Part shown: piece after piece, positions 62,478-64,000 of the stretch
How positions within the stretch are numbered: position 1 is the stretch's first letter
Layout: each line of letters opens with the position of its first letter
Source of the DNA: Saprospiraceae bacterium UBA6168
GTDB taxonomy: Bacteria; Bacteroidota; Bacteroidia; Chitinophagales; Saprospiraceae
Length of the DNA stretch: 64,000 bases
Assembly: GCA_002435785.1 (NCBI GenBank)
Contig: DIUC01000087.1
Location: 1-64,000 of the forward strand
Direction of reading: 5' to 3'
Notes under the pieces: generated by a model
What the model saw: only the letters and a program-made list of their open reading frames with translations
The model's database searches: none
What the model was told of the DNA's origin: nothing
Translations under genes and position numbers: made by a program

Positions 62478-63629
62478 TTATTTCTTTTTTATCAAATCAT
62501 GCAACACCTCCATTTTCAATGGAAGATAATACAGCACCGAGCCAACCACCATAGAGATAATAAACCCATAAGGCAGCCCCGCAGCAATAATGCCGACCAG
62601 CAGCGCTATGGTAAAATCCTTTGGTTCATGCACCACATCCCGTACCAACAGCATCAGCGCAAGCCCCTCGAACAGCAGGATGACCCCCAGCACCGGGAGC
62701 GGAAAAACCTGAACAATGTCCTTGAAGCTATCTCCAAAAAAAACGCCCAGGGCGATGAACAACAGCCCGTAAATGATGACCGAGCCACCCGTCCTTCCCC
62801 CAAACGTATAGTGCCCAACCATGCCACCAGAACCGTGACAGCAGGGTATCCCGCTGAAAAACGGCGCAATCAGGTTGAGCAGGGAGTAGGTCAGCCCGAT
62901 TTTACGGACGGTCAGTTTCCGCTCGGGATATAAATCCTCCGCTACTTGCCGGGTGGCCAATATGGAGTTGCCAAGCGAAAGCGGGATTTGCGGCAGCGCC
63001 AACAACAAAAACCCTTTCGTCACGTCCTCGATGGTCGGAACAAAAAAGACGGGGAGGTTCAACCCCACATCTGCTGCGATGGCCTGAAAGTCCACTTTGA
63101 ATATGAAGGCATAGACCACCCCCAACAGGACCGCCAAGAGCGCAGCGGGATATTTATGGTTGCCGATAAATACAACAATGACCACAAAAACGGCGAAGGC
63201 CAGCACATAGCCAGCATTGCCGTCGGCAGGGATGTATTTTTTGAAGGCCAACATGGAAAGGCTGATGCCCAGCCCCAATTGTATGCCCCGGATGACTGCT
63301 TTCGGGATAATATCGGCCAGCTTGCCGAGGGCGCCCGTGAGCGAGAGCAGCAGCATGACCACCCCGATGGCAAGGCCAGCGCCGAGGAGGACATTTCCCG
63401 CTATCTCCTGTGCGATTACCAAGGTCGCCATTGCCTTTAACGGCTGTACGGGCATGGGCATACGGTAAATCATGCCGGTGATGATTTGCAATACCCCGAA
63501 CATGATAAGGACGCTCGGCGTGTGCAGCCCGGCAGCCAGTATCATGGCCACGATGAGCGGGAAGTCCGTGCCGATGTCGCCAAATGCACCCGAAAGTTCT
63601 TGTTTGTTGAATTTTATCGTTCTGTTCAT
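62478..63629 (-). CDS. MOT1-type molybdate/sulfate permease
   Basis: A 383-residue inner-membrane protein with about ten membrane segments. It is related to SulP transporters but has no STAS domain. Family marks are ELSGAFGDIGTDFPLIVAM at the start, RMPMPVQPLKAMATLVIAQE, and GIPCCHGSGGMVGHYTFGGRTGGSVI. Members include eukaryotic MOT1 molybdate importers; bacterial ones are annotated as putative sulfate/molybdate transporters. It starts seven bases after the stop codon of the PafA-like gene, so both are one operon. Specificity between molybdate, tungstate and sulfate cannot be read from the sequence. Confidence 0.87.
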   Translation of the reverse strand: MNRTIKFNKQELSGAFGDIGTDFPLIVAMILAAGLHTPSVLIMFGVLQIITGMIYRMPMPVQPLKAMATLVIAQEIAGNVLLGAGLAIGVVMLLLSLTGALGKLADIIPKAVIRGIQLGLGISLSMLAFKKYIPADGNAGYVLAFAVFVVIVVFIGNHKYPAALLAVLLGVVYAFIFKVDFQAIAADVGLNLPVFFVPTIEDVTKGFLLLALPQIPLSLGNSILATRQVAEDLYPERKLTVRKIGLTYSLLNLIAPFFSGIPCCHGSGGMVGHYTFGGRTGGSVIIYGLLFIALGVFFGDSFKDIVQVFPLPVLGVILLFEGLALMLLVRDVVHEPKDFTIALLVGIIAAGLPYGFIISMVVGSVLYYLPLKMEVLHDLIKKK

Positions 63630-63636
63630 AACCGTT

Positions 63637-64000
63637 TTACCATTTCAAAACTCCTTCTATCGGGTTGCCCGTGCAGCCCGAAGGCGTGGCGATTTTCAGC
63701 AAGGCGCAAACCGTGGGGGCGATGTCCTCTATCCAAACCCGGCGGTAGTTGTCTTGGTGTCCTATTTTCCAACCAAAAAACAGGATGGGCACATGCGTAT
63801 CGTAAGCATAAGGGCTGCCGTGCGTGGTGCCGCCCTTTTCATAATATTTCGATATCCAGCCGGGCATTAGCTGCACATACAGGTCGCCGCTTTGGCCTTG
63901 CATCACGCCCTTCCTGAGCTTTTCGCAAACCGTTGGCTCGGCGGTGCATTTGCTGAAATCCTTCAGCGAAATCACATCCAGCACACCGGGGTAATTCATG
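63637..64000 (-). CDS. PafA-like alkaline phosphatase family protein, C-terminal part
   Basis: Incomplete: the gene enters from the right edge and only the last 120 or so residues are present. The stretch GGTTHGSPYAYDTHVPILFFGWK is the conserved metal-ligand segment (HG...YD.HVP) of PafA-type, nucleotide-pyrophosphatase-like alkaline phosphatases. WIEDIAPTVCALLKIATPSG is the usual C-terminus. In Bacteroidota these are periplasmic monoesterases that supply phosphate. The MOT1-type permease follows at once in the operon. The start is outside the window; the ATG at the edge is internal. Confidence 0.82.
   Translation of the reverse strand, partial: MNYPGVLDVISLKDFSKCTAEPTVCEKLRKGVMQGQSGDLYVQLMPGWISKYYEKGGTTHGSPYAYDTHVPILFFGWKIGHQDNYRRVWIEDIAPTVCALLKIATPSGCTGNPIEGVLKW

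Overview
The window looks like chromosomal DNA of a Bacteroidota, most likely a Saprospiraceae/Chitinophagia-type bacterium. The reasons are sequence-level: three very long secreted proteins ending in type IX secretion (T9SS) type A sorting domains, SprB repeats, a TonB/TonB-dependent receptor system, a mevalonate-pathway HMG-CoA synthase, and promoters of the Bacteroidota form TTG-N17-21-TAnnTTTG with almost no Shine-Dalgarno sites. No tRNA, rRNA, CRISPR array, integrase or transposase gene was seen.

Layout. 1-20917 is mostly core genome: an effector-associated-domain protein at the left edge, rlmN, groES-groEL, HMG-CoA synthase, a queuosine-precursor transporter, a two-gene 2-hydroxyacyl-CoA-dehydratase/activase unit, an outer-membrane beta-barrel, a PgpH-like HD phosphodiesterase, a DUF5995 protein, TonB, a secreted zinc metalloprotease and a membrane-anchored LAS-type peptidase. 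20918-25996 is a repeat-rich accessory zone. It carries three full and two internally deleted copies of a MITE-like element, a 21-bp/heptapeptide tandem repeat, a 320-bp palindromic element, and only two or three orphan genes.

25997-41393 is a nine-gene, all-minus-strand defence island. In order of transcription it holds a SNF2/RapA-type helicase, a coiled-coil protein, a 308-aa partner plus PIN nuclease, a long type III-like DNA methyltransferase (Mod), a DUF262 protein, an OLD-like DUF3696 ATPase, an orphan protein, and a type III-like Res helicase-nuclease. Genes are tightly packed or overlapping. The methyltransferase is a visible mosaic: the segment between its two catalytic motifs is AT-rich inside a GC-rich gene, as expected for swapped target recognition. 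This island is the best candidate for an incompletely described system.

41857-64000 returns to core and surface functions: ftsB-like, sucD, a cohesin/dockerin-containing T9SS protein, a TonB-dependent receptor, a helix-hairpin-helix outer-membrane protein, a pentapeptide-repeat protein and a giant SprB-repeat adhesin. Then comes a group of oxyanion-related genes: a cysteine-less ArsC-like protein, a PiT-type permease, a metallophosphoesterase, the arsenite pump Acr3, a MOT1-type molybdate/sulfate permease, and the C-terminus of a PafA-like phosphatase cut by the window end. Intergenic regions repeatedly contain short arrays of exact 7-bp units and long hairpins. All family assignments are from motif recognition only; nothing was searched against a database.
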